From positions 992,001 to 1,056,000 of the forward strand of contig NZ_CP041659.1 in assembly GCF_007998985.1 (NCBI RefSeq): a stretch of 64,000 nt of DNA, given 5' to 3'. Shown piece after piece: positions 45,637 through 57,947 of the stretch. Position 1 is the stretch's first letter. Each line of letters begins with the position of its first letter. This DNA is from Sphingomonas xanthus. Its GTDB lineage: Bacteria > Pseudomonadota > Alphaproteobacteria > Sphingomonadales > Sphingomonadaceae. Both the position numbers and the translations under genes were made by a program. Under the pieces are notes generated by a model, which was not told the DNA's origin, searched no databases, and saw only the letters and a program-made list of their open reading frames with translations.

Positions 45637-46269
45637 TCAGCCGCTGACCAGCACGATGGTCCAGCGGAAGGCCAGCGCCTGCGGGTCCGCCGACAGCCGG
45701 TCGATTGCCTCGGCAATCAGGCCGGCGCGATGTTCGGCCCGATTTAGGATCGGATCGCTGGAGTTAAGCGCTTCGCCTGGAAAATACATCTGCGTAACGA
45801 GCCGCTCGGTCAGCCCGTCGATGGCGAAATGGATATGGGGCGTACGCGTCCCGATCGGGGTGTCATAGGCGGCAGGCTTGATCGAGCGGAACCTGAATTC
45901 GCCGTCCTGGTCGCTGGAGAGTCGCGCGAAGCCCTGGAAGTGCGCGTCGAGCGCGGCGGGGTTGGCCCGGTCGCCCGGATGGTCGTAACGACCGACGGCA
46001 TTGGCCTGCCACAAGTCGACCGTGGCCCCGGAAATTGGCTGGCCGCCTACATCGACAATTCGGCCGATGACTTGGATCGGTTGGCCGATCGCGACTTCGC
46101 GGCTCCCCTTCAGCCGGGTAAGGTCTGCGTCATGGTCGGCGGGCCTGACAATCGGATAGAATGGCCCCAGGTCTTGGGCCGACGTTACCTTGAGCGACTG
46201 GGCCTTTACCGCGGATACGCCTGCTACTGCCGCGGCGCCAGCAACGAGGTGCCGCCTGGTGATGTGCAT
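45637..46269 (-). CDS. Tat-exported intradiol ring-cleavage dioxygenase-like protein
   Basis: 210 residues. The twin-arginine signal MHITRRHLVAGAAAVAG is followed by the intradiol dioxygenase beta-sandwich. Candidate Fe(III) ligands are Tyr in VGRYDHP, Tyr in PAAYDTP, and the two His of TPHIHFAI, matching protocatechuate 3,4-dioxygenase. True protocatechuate and catechol enzymes are cytoplasmic, so this exported form may act on an extracytoplasmic aromatic. One base from the converging rsh stop. Similar proteins are common in sphingomonads. Confidence 0.85.
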   Translation of the reverse strand: MHITRRHLVAGAAAVAGVSAVKAQSLKVTSAQDLGPFYPIVRPADHDADLTRLKGSREVAIGQPIQVIGRIVDVGGQPISGATVDLWQANAVGRYDHPGDRANPAALDAHFQGFARLSSDQDGEFRFRSIKPAAYDTPIGTRTPHIHFAIDGLTERLVTQMYFPGEALNSSDPILNRAEHRAGLIAEAIDRLSADPQALAFRWTIVLVSG

Positions 46270-46324
46270 GGTCGAGTCTCCCCCTGCGGGACAGTTCGAC
46301 CATAGTCCGTCGTCGCCTTGAAAG

Positions 46325-48613
<2,289 letters not shown>

Positions 48614-48702
48614 TCTCTCTCCTGTCGCGGAGCGCTTTAGCGACCTTTCCGACAAAGAGTCACCCTCGCTTGAACCACTCTTTGCCGCTACGGTTTTTTA
48701 CG

Positions 48703-51309
48703 ATGGCCAGAGCCGACCGATCCGCACCCAAGCAAACGCCAATGATGGCGCAATATCACCGCCTCAAGGCCGAGGCAGGCGAAGCGCTGCTATTCTATCG
48801 GATGGGCGACTTCTTCGAACTCTTCTTCGACGATGCAAGGGCCGCCGCCGCGACCCTCGACATCGCCCTGACTACGCGCGGTGAGGACGGCGGAGAGCCA
48901 GTGCCGATGTGCGGCGTGCCCGTTCATGCCGCCGAGACCTATCTTGCCCGGCTGATTCGCGCCGGCCACCGCGTCGCCATTGCGGAGCAGGTCGAAAGTC
49001 CCGCCGAAGCGCGCAAGGCGCGCGGTTCAAAGGCGCTCGTAGAACGCGCCATCATCCGGCTGGTGACACCCGGCACGCTGACCGAGGAAGCGCTGCTGGA
49101 ATCGGGTAGCAGTAACTGGCTTGCGGCGGTGGCTTGCGCCGGAGAAGAATGGGCGGTTGCTGCGGCCGACATCTCGACCGGACGGTTCGAGCTGGTTGCC
49201 TGCGAGGCAGGTGACTTGGAAGCCGAACTGGCACGCCTGGGGCCAGCCGAGACGATCGGTGCTGGCGAGGTTCCGGGAATCACTCTTTCGGAGGGCAAGG
49301 GCGGATTTGACAGTCTGGCCGGCGAGCGGGCGCTAAAGGCGCGGTTCGGGGTCGCGACACTTGACGGGTTCGGATCGCCGGGTCGTGCCGAGTTGGCGGC
49401 TGCGGGCGGACTGTTCGCTTATCTCGACGCGACCCAGAAGGACGCGATGGCGTTCCTCGCAGCGCCGCGCCGGGTGGCCCGGGGCGGCCATATGGCGATC
49501 GACGCCGCGACCCGCGACAGCCTGGAGATTTGCCGGGCTCAGGGCGGCGAGCATCGCGGCAGCCTGCTGGCCTGCATCGACCGCTGCGTGACTGCGCCGG
49601 GCCGTCGGCTGCTTGCGGAGGACCTTTCCGCCCCGCTGACAGACATTGCGGCGATCGAGGCGCGCCTGGCATTGGTGCAATGGCTCCGCGAGGAGCCGAT
49701 CCGCCGCGCCCGCCTGCGCAATGCGCTGAAGGCACTACCCGATATCGGCCGCGCACTCGGCCGACTGGTCGCGGGCCGCGGATCGCCGCGCGATCTCGGC
49801 TTGCTGCGCGATGGACTCCGGGCGGCGGCGACACTCAAACAGGATCTCGAAGCCGAGCCCGACCGTCCGGCGCTCCTCGCCCGGCTCCTCCCACAGCTCG
49901 GCGGCCATGCAGCACTGGTCGACCGGCTGGCCTTGGCCATCGTTGCCGCACCGCCGCTGGATGCGTCCAAGGGCGGCTACATCGCCGAGGGATATGACGA
50001 CGCGCTCGATGCGCTGCGCAACGCCAGCAGCGACGGGCGCCGGGCGATCGCTGGGCTGGAATCCCGCTATCGGGAAGCAACCGGCATTGCGACCCTCAAG
50101 ATCCGGCACAATGCCGTGCTGGGCTATCATATCGAGGTCAGCGCGAGGCATGCCGATCGACTGATGGCTGAAGACAGCGGGTTTACCCACCGCCAGACCC
50201 TGGCCGGGGTCGTGCGCTTCAACAGTCCGGACCTCCATGCCGAGGCGAGCCGGGTGGTCGAGGCGGGCGCCCATGCGCTGGCCGCCGAAGCCGCGCATTT
50301 CGAAGTCCTGAGCGCCGCCGCCGTCGCCTCGGCCACGGCAATCGCCGCCACCGCCGACGCAATCGCGCGCATCGACGTCGCGGCCGGCAATGCCGAGCGC
50401 GCTGCGGAAGGCGGCTGGTGCCTGCCGCGCCTGGCGGACCAGCCTTGCCTCGAACTCGAGGGCGGGCGCCATCCGGTCGTCGAGGAAGCGCTCGCGGCTG
50501 ACGGTGAGCGGTTCATCGCCAATGGTTGTAATCTCGGCCCTGCCGATCGCCTGTGGTTGATCACGGGCCCCAACATGGGCGGGAAGTCGACCTTTCTTCG
50601 CCAAGTGGCCATCGCGGCGCTACTTGCCCAGGCTGGTTGCTACGTCCCCGCGACGCGCGCGCGCATCGGAATCGTCGACCGGCTGTTCTCCCGGGTCGGC
50701 GCGGCAGACAATCTGGCTCGCGGCCGCTCGACCTTCATGGTGGAGATGGTCGAGACCGCCGCAATCCTCGCCCAGGCCACCCCCAACAGCCTCGTCATCC
50801 TCGACGAAATCGGTCGCGGCACGTCCACCTACGACGGGCTTGCGATTGCCTGGGCTGTCGTCGAAGCGATGCACGACCAGGTTCGTTCACGGACGCTGTT
50901 CGCCACCCATTATCACGAGCTGACCCGCCTTGCCGACCGGCTCGATTCGCTGTCGCTGCACCATGTCCGGGCGCGCGAGTGGAAAGGCGACCTCGTGCTG
51001 CTGCACGAGGTCGGCGACGGGCCAGCCGATCGAAGCTATGGGATCGCCGTCGCCAAGCTTGCAGGCCTTCCGCCAATTGTCCTTGCCCGCGCCCGGTCGG
51101 TGCTTGCCAAGCTCGAAGCCGGACGCGACGCCACCGGAGGGATCGCCGCCGGTCTCGATGATCTGCCGCTGTTCGCCAGTCAAAAGGTTGAGACCGTGGC
51201 CTCCGACCCGCTGGCTGAGGCGCTGGCAACGCTCGATCCCGACTCGATGAGCCCGCGCGATGCGCTTGAGGCGCTTTATGCGCTGAAGCGGCTTGCGGCG
51301 GACGGCTGA
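48703..51309 (+). CDS. mutS: DNA mismatch repair protein MutS
   Basis: 868 residues. The mismatch-binding N-terminus includes [17 protein letters not shown] with the Phe-x-Glu mismatch wedge (GDFFELF). Walker [10 protein letters not shown] is at about residue 622, with Walker [13 protein letters not shown] and the late [10 protein letters not shown]. It recognises mispairs and recruits MutL. ATG at 48703 is preferred over a TTG at 48670. The stop overlaps the glnD start (TGATG). Confidence 0.97.
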   Translation: MARADRSAPKQTPMMAQYHRLKAEAGEALLFYRMGDFFELFFDDARAAAATLDIALTTRGEDGGEPVPMCGVPVHAAETYLARLIRAGHRVAIAEQVESPAEARKARGSKALVERAIIRLVTPGTLTEEALLESGSSNWLAAVACAGEEWAVAAADISTGRFELVACEAGDLEAELARLGPAETIGAGEVPGITLSEGKGGFDSLAGERALKARFGVATLDGFGSPGRAELAAAGGLFAYLDATQKDAMAFLAAPRRVARGGHMAIDAATRDSLEICRAQGGEHRGSLLACIDRCVTAPGRRLLAEDLSAPLTDIAAIEARLALVQWLREEPIRRARLRNALKALPDIGRALGRLVAGRGSPRDLGLLRDGLRAAATLKQDLEAEPDRPALLARLLPQLGGHAALVDRLALAIVAAPPLDASKGGYIAEGYDDALDALRNASSDGRRAIAGLESRYREATGIATLKIRHNAVLGYHIEVSARHADRLMAEDSGFTHRQTLAGVVRFNSPDLHAEASRVVEAGAHALAAEAAHFEVLSAAAVASATAIAATADAIARIDVAAGNAERAAEGGWCLPRLADQPCLELEGGRHPVVEEALAADGERFIANGCNLGPADRLWLITGPNMGGKSTFLRQVAIAALLAQAGCYVPATRARIGIVDRLFSRVGAADNLARGRSTFMVEMVETAAILAQATPNSLVILDEIGRGTSTYDGLAIAWAVVEAMHDQVRSRTLFATHYHELTRLADRLDSLSLHHVRAREWKGDLVLLHEVGDGPADRSYGIAVAKLAGLPPIVLARARSVLAKLEAGRDATGGIAAGLDDLPLFASQKVETVASDPLAEALATLDPDSMSPRDALEALYALKRLAADG

Positions 51310-54029
51310 TGCAGCGGCCACCGCGCTACGAATTGATCGTCGATCGGCGCCAGATCATCGACCGTCGACAGATCGCCGCCAGTCTTGCCGCCTTGCCCGA
51401 TGCGAATTTGGCCGCCGCCGCGACCAGCCTGCTGCGCGATGCCTTGGTGGCGGGGCGCAAGGAGATCGCCCGTCGCTTTGCCGAAGAGCCCGGGCGCGGC
51501 CGAGTCATCGCGGCATCCTTTGCCTTCCTGACCGACCAGCTGGTTCGGCTCGTCTTCGACTTCGTCGAGCAGCGCCTCCATCCGGTGCCCGGCCGATTGC
51601 CGATAGCGGTCGTCGGCCTCGGCGGCACGGGCCGGGGCGAGATGGCCCCTTACAGCGACCTCGACCTGATGTTCCTCACTGCCGAGCCCGACGCGCCGGA
51701 AACGGTGACTCGGATCAAGGCGTTGCTTTACATCTTGTGGGACCTGCAGCTGACCGTTGGCCATTCCGCCCGCTCGCCGGACCAGATGCTTGCGGCCGGG
51801 AAGGAAGACATGACCGTCCGGACCGCCCTTCTCGAAGGGCGCTGGATCTGGGGGGAGGAAGCGCTGTTTCTGGACGCCCGGCGGCGGTTCCGCGAACAGA
51901 TCATCAAATCGACCGAACGCGATTTCGTCGCTGCCAAGCTTGCCGAGCGCGATGCCCGTCATGAGCGGATGGGCGATAGCCGCTACGTCGTCGAGCCCAA
52001 CGTCAAGGACGGCAAGGGCGGGCTTCGCGACCTGCATACGCTCTACTGGATCGGTCAGTATGTGTTCGGCGTCGAACGGCCGTCCGAGCTGGTCGCTAAG
52101 GGCCTATTCACCGCAGCCGAGTTCCGCCGCTTCGAACGCGCCGAGCGTTTCCTCTGGTCGGTGCGATGCCACCTTCATCTGATCGCCGGACGGGCCGAGG
52201 AACGGCTCGGCTTCGACATGCAGCGCCAGATCGCCGGCGACATGCGCTATGCCGACCGCCCAGGCAAATCCGCGGTTGAGCGGTTCATGCATTTCTATTT
52301 CCTCAACGCCAAAACCGTCGGCGACCTGACCGGCCTGTTCCTTGCCCAGCTGGATGAACAGCTGGCGTCGAAGGGGCGCCGCTTCGCGCTGCCTACGATC
52401 CGCAGGCGGCCGCGCCACTTGCGCGGGTTCATGCTCGACCGGGGGCGCCTGTCAATTCCCCACGACCGCTGGTTCGCGGAAAAGCCGGTGCGGCTGATCG
52501 AACTCTTCGCATTGGCCGCGCGCGACGGGCTGGAGATTCATCCGACGGCGATGCGAGCGGCCAGCCGCGATGCCCGGCTGGTCGACCAGGTCCGTGACGA
52601 TCCCAAGGCCAATGCGCTGTTCCTTGAGGTACTGACCGCTCCAGACAATCCCGACTTGGTGCTCCGCTGGATGAACGAGGCTGGTGTGTTTGGCAGGTTC
52701 GTGCCCGACTTCGGCCGGGTCGTCGCGCAAATGCAGTTCGACATGTACCACCATTATACGGTCGACGAACATTCCATCCGGGCGATCGGCCTTTTGTCGC
52801 GGATCGAGCGCGGCGAGTTGGCCGAAGATCACCCACTGTCGACCGCCCTGTTCGCCCAGATCGCGTCGCGGCGGGTCCTGTATGTAGCGGTGCTGCTCCA
52901 CGACATCGCCAAGGGGCGCGGGGGCGACCATAGCCAATTGGGGGCCGAGGTCGCGCTGGAGCTTTGCCCGCGCTTTGGCCTGGACGAGGGAGAAACGGAA
53001 ACCGTCGCCTGGCTGGTTCGCCATCATCTGCTGCTGAGCAACACTGCTTTCCGCCGCGACATCGCCGATCCCAAGACCGTCGAGGATTTCGTCAGGGTGG
53101 TGCAAAGCCCCGAACGGCTTCGCCTGCTGCTCATACTGACCGTAGTCGATATCCGTGCCGTCGGCCCGACCACCTGGAACGACTGGAAACGACAGCTGCT
53201 GCGTTCCCTGTTCGACGCAGCCGAGGAACGGCTGCGGCTTGGTCACAAGCAGCGCGGGCGCACCGAGCAGGTGGCCGGTCGGCAGGAACAGCTTTCGGCG
53301 CAGCTTCACTGGCCTCCCGCTGCGGTCCGGGCGCACGGCCGCCGCCTTCCCGACAGCTATTGGCTAGCGGAACCGCCCGAATGGCAATTGGCCAATGCCT
53401 TGCAAGTAGCCGCGGCCGAAGCGCGAATCGGCGACCCAGTTCCTTCGCTGGAAGTTGCGCCCGACGCAGCTACCGGCATGACTCGGGTGTCGGTATTCTC
53501 GCCCGACCGACCTGGTCTGTTCTTTCGCATTGCAGCCGCGCTCAGCGGGGCGGGCGCGTCGATCGTCGATGCGCGAATTCACACCACGCGCGACGGGATG
53601 GCGCTCGACAATTTGCTGGTTACCGACGGACAGGGCCGTGCCTATGACGATCCCCGGCTGCGCAAGCGGCTGGTGACCGCGCTCGACCGGGCGCTGCGTT
53701 CAGACCAGCATCCGGCCTTGCCGAGCCTGGCGAAGGTTCCGCAGCGCGAACAGGCCTTCCGCGTCGCCCCCCGGGTGCTCGTTTCCGACAAGGCTTCGAC
53801 CCGGACCACGGTCGTCGAGGTCAATGCCCGCGACCGGCCGGGCCTGCTCGCGCGCTTGGCCTGGATTCTTCATACCGCCGGGCATGAGCTCCATTCCGCG
53901 CACATCGCCACCTATGGCGAGCGGGCCGTCGACGTCTTCTATCTGACCGGCGCCGCTGGACGGAAATTGAGCGGTGAAGAAGTGGCAGAGCTTCGCAAGG
54001 CCATCCTCGCCGATCTCAGCGCGACATAG
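51309..54029 (+). CDS. glnD: [protein-PII] uridylyltransferase / uridylyl-removing enzyme
   Basis: 906 residues. The nucleotidyltransferase domain has GGTGRGEMAPYSDLDLMFL with the metal aspartates. A GlnD helical domain (VEPNVKDGKGGLRDLHT) follows, then the HD domain (VLLHDIAKGRGGDHSQLG) for deuridylylation, and two ACT domains (about 715-790 and 825-900) that sense glutamine. It reports nitrogen status through PII. Co-transcribed with mutS via a one-base overlap; a terminator follows. Confidence 0.97.
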   Translation: MQRPPRYELIVDRRQIIDRRQIAASLAALPDANLAAAATSLLRDALVAGRKEIARRFAEEPGRGRVIAASFAFLTDQLVRLVFDFVEQRLHPVPGRLPIAVVGLGGTGRGEMAPYSDLDLMFLTAEPDAPETVTRIKALLYILWDLQLTVGHSARSPDQMLAAGKEDMTVRTALLEGRWIWGEEALFLDARRRFREQIIKSTERDFVAAKLAERDARHERMGDSRYVVEPNVKDGKGGLRDLHTLYWIGQYVFGVERPSELVAKGLFTAAEFRRFERAERFLWSVRCHLHLIAGRAEERLGFDMQRQIAGDMRYADRPGKSAVERFMHFYFLNAKTVGDLTGLFLAQLDEQLASKGRRFALPTIRRRPRHLRGFMLDRGRLSIPHDRWFAEKPVRLIELFALAARDGLEIHPTAMRAASRDARLVDQVRDDPKANALFLEVLTAPDNPDLVLRWMNEAGVFGRFVPDFGRVVAQMQFDMYHHYTVDEHSIRAIGLLSRIERGELAEDHPLSTALFAQIASRRVLYVAVLLHDIAKGRGGDHSQLGAEVALELCPRFGLDEGETETVAWLVRHHLLLSNTAFRRDIADPKTVEDFVRVVQSPERLRLLLILTVVDIRAVGPTTWNDWKRQLLRSLFDAAEERLRLGHKQRGRTEQVAGRQEQLSAQLHWPPAAVRAHGRRLPDSYWLAEPPEWQLANALQVAAAEARIGDPVPSLEVAPDAATGMTRVSVFSPDRPGLFFRIAAALSGAGASIVDARIHTTRDGMALDNLLVTDGQGRAYDDPRLRKRLVTALDRALRSDQHPALPSLAKVPQREQAFRVAPRVLVSDKASTRTTVVEVNARDRPGLLARLAWILHTAGHELHSAHIATYGERAVDVFYLTGAAGRKLSGEEVAELRKAILADLSAT

Positions 54030-54034
54030 AAAAT

Positions 54035-54064
54035 GGGCCCCGCCGGCACCGGCGAGGCCCTTTT
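54035..54064. terminator. bidirectional terminator between glnD and the TonB receptor gene
   Basis: Stem GGGCC+CGCCG with CGGCG+GGCCC around one mismatch, loop GCAC; TTTT follows on the plus strand and ATTTTCT on the minus strand. It lies in the 47-base gap between convergent genes. Confidence 0.82.
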
Positions 54065-54076
54065 GTCAGGTCCCGA

Positions 54077-57052
54077 TCAGCCGCGCTCGGGTTCGGGCGG
54101 CGGCGGAGGCGGCGGAGGCGGAGGCGGTGGCGGCGGGCACACTGCGTCGGCCGCGACCATCGTTCCGTCCGAGCAGGTCTGCATCGGCGGCGGCGGTGGC
54201 GGCGGTGGCGGCGGGGCCGGCTCCGCGACAACTGGACGCGGTGCATCGAAACGTGCCTTGACCGTCATGCCAAAGGTTCGCGGCTCGGCCAGGAAGGTCG
54301 AGAAAATCTGCCTGCCGCCCGGATAGGCCGGATCCTGGAATGCCGCTGTCGTCGCGCCTTCCTGGAACGGCGAGTTGAAAGCGACCTGCTGGTAATTTTT
54401 GTCGAACAGATTCTGTGCCCATAGTTCGACTGCCCAGCGATCCTCGGGCCCGCGCACGCCGACGCGCGCATTGACCAGGGTGAAAGCTTCCTGGGTCTTC
54501 TGCGGGAAGAGGTCGGAACCGGTGTTGAACTTCCCGGTATGGCGGGCATCGATGTAGAAAAGGCCCGACAGGCCGCTTCCACCAATCCGCGGCGTCCAGG
54601 CCAGCGAGCCCGTCGCAACGAACTTCGGCGCATTGGACAGCTGGCGTCCGGGCAAGCGGCGAAGTGCCTGGTTCAGCGGCGAGCCATCGTCACGACCGAC
54701 GAGGTCGCCACGGTATTTGGTCGACGAAACCGTCAAGCCGCCGTTGATGCGCAAGTCGCGCATCGGGCGAACCGACGCCTCAAGCTCGACACCCTGGGTA
54801 CGGACACCATAGGTGACATCGTCCTTGTCACAGGCGCCGGTCGCCGATGCCAGCGGGTTGTAGTTGGGGGCGGCCGTAAACTTCGACTGATCTTCATCAT
54901 CCCCGCCGAGATCGGACTTACAGCCGTTGATGTTCTGGACGATGAAGACCGTGCCGTCGAACGTGTTGAGCTGGAAGTTCTGGAAGTGCTGGCGGAACAG
55001 CGAGACGTTGAACGTCACGCCGCGCCCCGTATATTTCATGCCCAGTTCGTAGGCATCGACGATTTCCGGGTCGAACTGCAGGCCGCTGACCAGCGCCTGG
55101 GCGCCTCCGAGACTCGCGAAGGAGGGAATCGGGCTCTTGAGCGCGGAACGATCGAGGTTGAAACCGCCCGCCTTATAGCCGCGCGAATAGCTGGCGTAGA
55201 GCAGGATATCGTCGACCGGCTTGTACGACAGGACCGCGGTGCCGGTGAATTCATCTTCCTTGCGGCGGTCCTTGATCGTCACCCCGTCAAGTTCGGCGGT
55301 GCTGTTGCCCTGGCAGGACAGCGCGATGATCGCGCCGGCCGTGGGTGCAAGCGACGGGACAGCGAGGAAGCTACCAAGCGCCTGCTGGTTCTGGACGCAA
55401 GCGAGGTTGTCGTTGTTGAATTCCGCCTCGAGTTTCTTGCGCTCGTTGGTGTAGCGAAGCCCGACGGTGACATCGAACTTGTCGGTGACGTGGAAGATAT
55501 TGTGCGTGAACAGCGCGAAGTTGCGGCTATTCTGCTTGTAAATGTCTCCGGTTGAACCGGCATCGCTCATCGCCCCGAGACGATCGATCGCGGCAAGGAT
55601 GGTCGGTCCCGCAGCACCGAACGCCGCCGAGACGCCCGGCCGGGCGATCGGGTTAATGCAGCTAGGCGATGTCGGGCTGTAGACGCCGACCAACGGGCTT
55701 CCGGTGATCAGGCGGCAAGTCGCGAACTGACCATAATCCTCACCGAAGCGGAGCGAGTCCGCCAATGTCAGGTCTTCGTTGGCGTAATAGCCGCCGACCA
55801 GCCAGTCGAGCTTGTCGGCGAAAGCCGAGCCCTGCAGTCGCAGTTCCTGGCTGAAGGTCTGGAACTTGCGATAATTGGGGTCTTCGGCCTTGCGGTAGAG
55901 GATATCGACGGTGCTGAAGTCGAAATCGCCATGCTGTTCCGACTTGTAGCCGCGATAGCCGGTGATCGAGGTCAGCTTGGCGCCGCCAAAATCATAATCG
56001 AGCTGCAGAGACAGGCCGCCGTCGGTGGTCTTGCCCTTGTAGCTGCGGCCGGGCGTGACCCAGATGTCGCGCTTCCAGCCCTGGTCGAACGCACGCGGGT
56101 CCTGGCCGAGGTCGGTCAGGACGTTGATGATGTTATTGCCTTCATCGTTGATGCGCGGCGGAACTGATCCCGGCTCGATCAGCGGCGATGCCGGCTCGTT
56201 GAGGTTGCCGATATTGTCGTTGATGTCGTTGTTAACATAGATCGCGCCGCAGCACTTTTCCTTGCGCCACGTATAGTCGCCGATCAGACGAACCGTCAGC
56301 TGGTCGTTCGGTTCGAACAGCAGCTGGCCGCGGGTAAACCAGCGGTTGCGGTCGTTGACGTCGGTATCGTTGTTGATGTCGTCGTAAAAACCGTCGCGCT
56401 TGACCATCACGCCTTCCAGGCGGAAGGCGATTTCTTCGCTGAGCGGGCCGGTGATCCCCCCGGCAATGCGGCGGAAATCATAATTGCCGATGGTCGCTTC
56501 GCCATAACCGCCAAAGCGGAACGACGGTTCTTTCGAGAAGATGTGAAGCAGGCCGGCCGAGGCATTGCGGCCGAACAGCGTGCCCTGCGGGCCGCGCAGA
56601 ACCTCGACGCGGTCGATCTCGCCCAGTTCACTAAGGCCGATGCCGGACCGCGAACGATAGACTCCATCGATGAACACTGCGACCGAGCTTTCGAGGCCCG
56701 GATTGTCGCCGACGGTACCGATGCCGCGAATACGGGCCGAGCCATTGGCTTCGGTGCTCGACGAGGAGACGAGCAGCGACGGGGCCAGCTGGTTGAGCTG
56801 GCGGATATCGCTTGCACCGCTGTTCTGCATTGCCTCGGACCCGACGGCGGTAACCGCGATCGGAACGTCCTGCAGGATCTGGCGACGGCCCTGCGCAGTG
56901 ACGACGATCACATCTTCGTCGACAGCCGCGGCCTCGGTCGGCGATTCAGCGCTTTGCGCGGCGGGGACCGCCTCGGGGGGTGGCTCCTGCGCGAATGCCG
57001 GCGCCGAAAGGGCGATTATCCCGCTGGACAGCAGCCACGTGGACTTGCGCAT
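54077..57052 (-). CDS. TonB-dependent receptor with proline-rich C-terminal extension
   Basis: 991 residues. The signal peptide ends AFA (22). A possible TonB box is DVIVVTAQG (about 47-55). The plug domain includes VEVLRGPQGTLFGRNASAG, and a 22-strand barrel ends at residue 935 in TVKARF, the aromatic last residue needed by BAM. After this come 56 unusual residues (936-991) with two polyproline runs around a Cys-SDGTMVAADAV-Cys segment. Receptors of this iron-complex/sugar type import large substrates with TonB energy. The ligand is unknown. Confidence 0.93.
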   Translation of the reverse strand: MRKSTWLLSSGIIALSAPAFAQEPPPEAVPAAQSAESPTEAAAVDEDVIVVTAQGRRQILQDVPIAVTAVGSEAMQNSGASDIRQLNQLAPSLLVSSSSTEANGSARIRGIGTVGDNPGLESSVAVFIDGVYRSRSGIGLSELGEIDRVEVLRGPQGTLFGRNASAGLLHIFSKEPSFRFGGYGEATIGNYDFRRIAGGITGPLSEEIAFRLEGVMVKRDGFYDDINNDTDVNDRNRWFTRGQLLFEPNDQLTVRLIGDYTWRKEKCCGAIYVNNDINDNIGNLNEPASPLIEPGSVPPRINDEGNNIINVLTDLGQDPRAFDQGWKRDIWVTPGRSYKGKTTDGGLSLQLDYDFGGAKLTSITGYRGYKSEQHGDFDFSTVDILYRKAEDPNYRKFQTFSQELRLQGSAFADKLDWLVGGYYANEDLTLADSLRFGEDYGQFATCRLITGSPLVGVYSPTSPSCINPIARPGVSAAFGAAGPTILAAIDRLGAMSDAGSTGDIYKQNSRNFALFTHNIFHVTDKFDVTVGLRYTNERKKLEAEFNNDNLACVQNQQALGSFLAVPSLAPTAGAIIALSCQGNSTAELDGVTIKDRRKEDEFTGTAVLSYKPVDDILLYASYSRGYKAGGFNLDRSALKSPIPSFASLGGAQALVSGLQFDPEIVDAYELGMKYTGRGVTFNVSLFRQHFQNFQLNTFDGTVFIVQNINGCKSDLGGDDEDQSKFTAAPNYNPLASATGACDKDDVTYGVRTQGVELEASVRPMRDLRINGGLTVSSTKYRGDLVGRDDGSPLNQALRRLPGRQLSNAPKFVATGSLAWTPRIGGSGLSGLFYIDARHTGKFNTGSDLFPQKTQEAFTLVNARVGVRGPEDRWAVELWAQNLFDKNYQQVAFNSPFQEGATTAAFQDPAYPGGRQIFSTFLAEPRTFGMTVKARFDAPRPVVAEPAPPPPPPPPPPMQTCSDGTMVAADAVCPPPPPPPPPPPPPPEPERG

Positions 57053-57188
57053 GATTCATCCTCCCCTGTTACTTAATATTTGTTGCTAGGATTAATGCAG
57101 CGCGGCGTCCGTGCAAAGCGAACGCACGATCAGCAATGTCGAGAAATCATCCCTTGCGACAGAAATGTCACATGCCGCAGCGCAACAG

Positions 57189-57228
57189 AAAAAAGGCGCG
57201 GCTGCCGTAGGGGCAAGCCACGCCTTTT
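57189..57228 (-). terminator. terminator after infC
   Basis: On the minus strand, GGCGTGGC-TGCC pairs with GGCA-GCCGCGCC (one bulge, one G.U), followed by six Ts (plus-strand As at 57189-57194). It begins about 20 bases past the infC stop. TTTT also follows on the plus strand. Confidence 0.83.
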
Positions 57229-57248
57229 CGAACCAATAAGGTTCGCGA

Positions 57249-57794
57249 TTATTTGGGAGCGATCACCATCAGCATCTGGCGTCCTTCCATGCGCGGGTGC
57301 TGTTCGACCTTGGCCACTTCGGCCGTGTCTTCGGCGACCCGCTGCAGGACGGCCATGCCAAGCTGATTATGAGCCATTTCGCGGCCCCGGAAACGCAGGG
57401 TGAGCTTCACCTTGTCGCCCTCTTCGAGGAACTCGAAGACCTTTTTCATCTTGGTCTGATAATCATGGTCATCGATGTTGGGACGCATCTTGATCTCTTT
57501 GATCTCCTGCGTCTTTTGCCGCTTGCGCTGCTCGTTGGCCTTTTTCTGCGCTTCATATTTGAAACGGCCGATGTCGAGAAACTTGGCAACGGGCGGATCG
57601 GCGCCCGGGCTGATCTCGACCAGGTCGAGGCCGACCCCCTGCGCCTGTTCGAAGGCTTCGCGCGTAAACATGACGCCCAGATTTTCGCCATTTTCATCGA
57701 TCACCCGCACCTTCGGCGACTGGATGAACTGATTGTAGCGAGGGCCGGTAAAGGCTGGTGGCGCCATCGAGCGGCGCTGGTTGGGCGGTGGTAT
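57249..57794 (-). CDS. infC: translation initiation factor IF-3, probable AUA start
   Basis: 181 residues if read from ATA at 57794. The conserved body includes [20 protein letters not shown], the linker with [13 protein letters not shown], and the C-terminal [20 protein letters not shown]. An AAGGAG ribosome-binding site (57803-57808) is eight bases before the ATA and in frame. The first ATG (57767) has no such site and would lose the family N-terminus [10 protein letters not shown]-3 rejects non-AUG starts, so a rare start codon allows self-limitation, as AUU does in E. coli. It lies downstream of thrS; rpmI and rplT do not follow. Confidence 0.93.
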   Translation of the reverse strand: MPPPNQRRSMAPPAFTGPRYNQFIQSPKVRVIDENGENLGVMFTREAFEQAQGVGLDLVEISPGADPPVAKFLDIGRFKYEAQKKANEQRKRQKTQEIKEIKMRPNIDDHDYQTKMKKVFEFLEEGDKVKLTLRFRGREMAHNQLGMAVLQRVAEDTAEVAKVEQHPRMEGRQMLMVIAPK

Positions 57795-57802
57795 AACGCA
57801 AT

Positions 57803-57808
57803 CTCCTT
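57803..57808 (-). promoter_or_regulatory. ribosome-binding site deciding the infC AUA start
   Basis: AAGGAG on the minus strand, eight bases before ATA (57794-57792). It is the only strong Shine-Dalgarno sequence in the infC leader, and its spacing excludes the out-of-frame ATT at 57802. Confidence 0.75.
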
Positions 57809-57889
57809 AAATCAATGTCCTGCGCGCGAATTAGGCGCTTGGGGCCGCAAAGGAAAGGGGAGGCGTGATAGTCCGGGCGATTTTCGGCC

Positions 57890-57941
57890 CATATTGTGGC
57901 GACTTGGCGTCACTCCGCCGCTGCCGACCGCCCACAATATG
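57890..57941 (-). promoter_or_regulatory. long inverted repeat in the thrS-infC intergenic leader
   Basis: CATATTGTGG (57890-57899) and CCACAATATG (57932-57941), a perfect 10-bp pair enclosing 32 GC-rich bases, beginning seven bases after the thrS stop. There is no T tract, so it is not a standard terminator; it may be an mRNA hairpin or processing site ahead of infC. Confidence 0.5.
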
Positions 57942-57947
57942 CTGCCT

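Noticed and set aside
54096..54220. G/C-rich triplet repeats resembling a repeat array
   Set aside because: They are proline codons of the TonB receptor tail, not spaced direct repeats; no CRISPR-like spacers.
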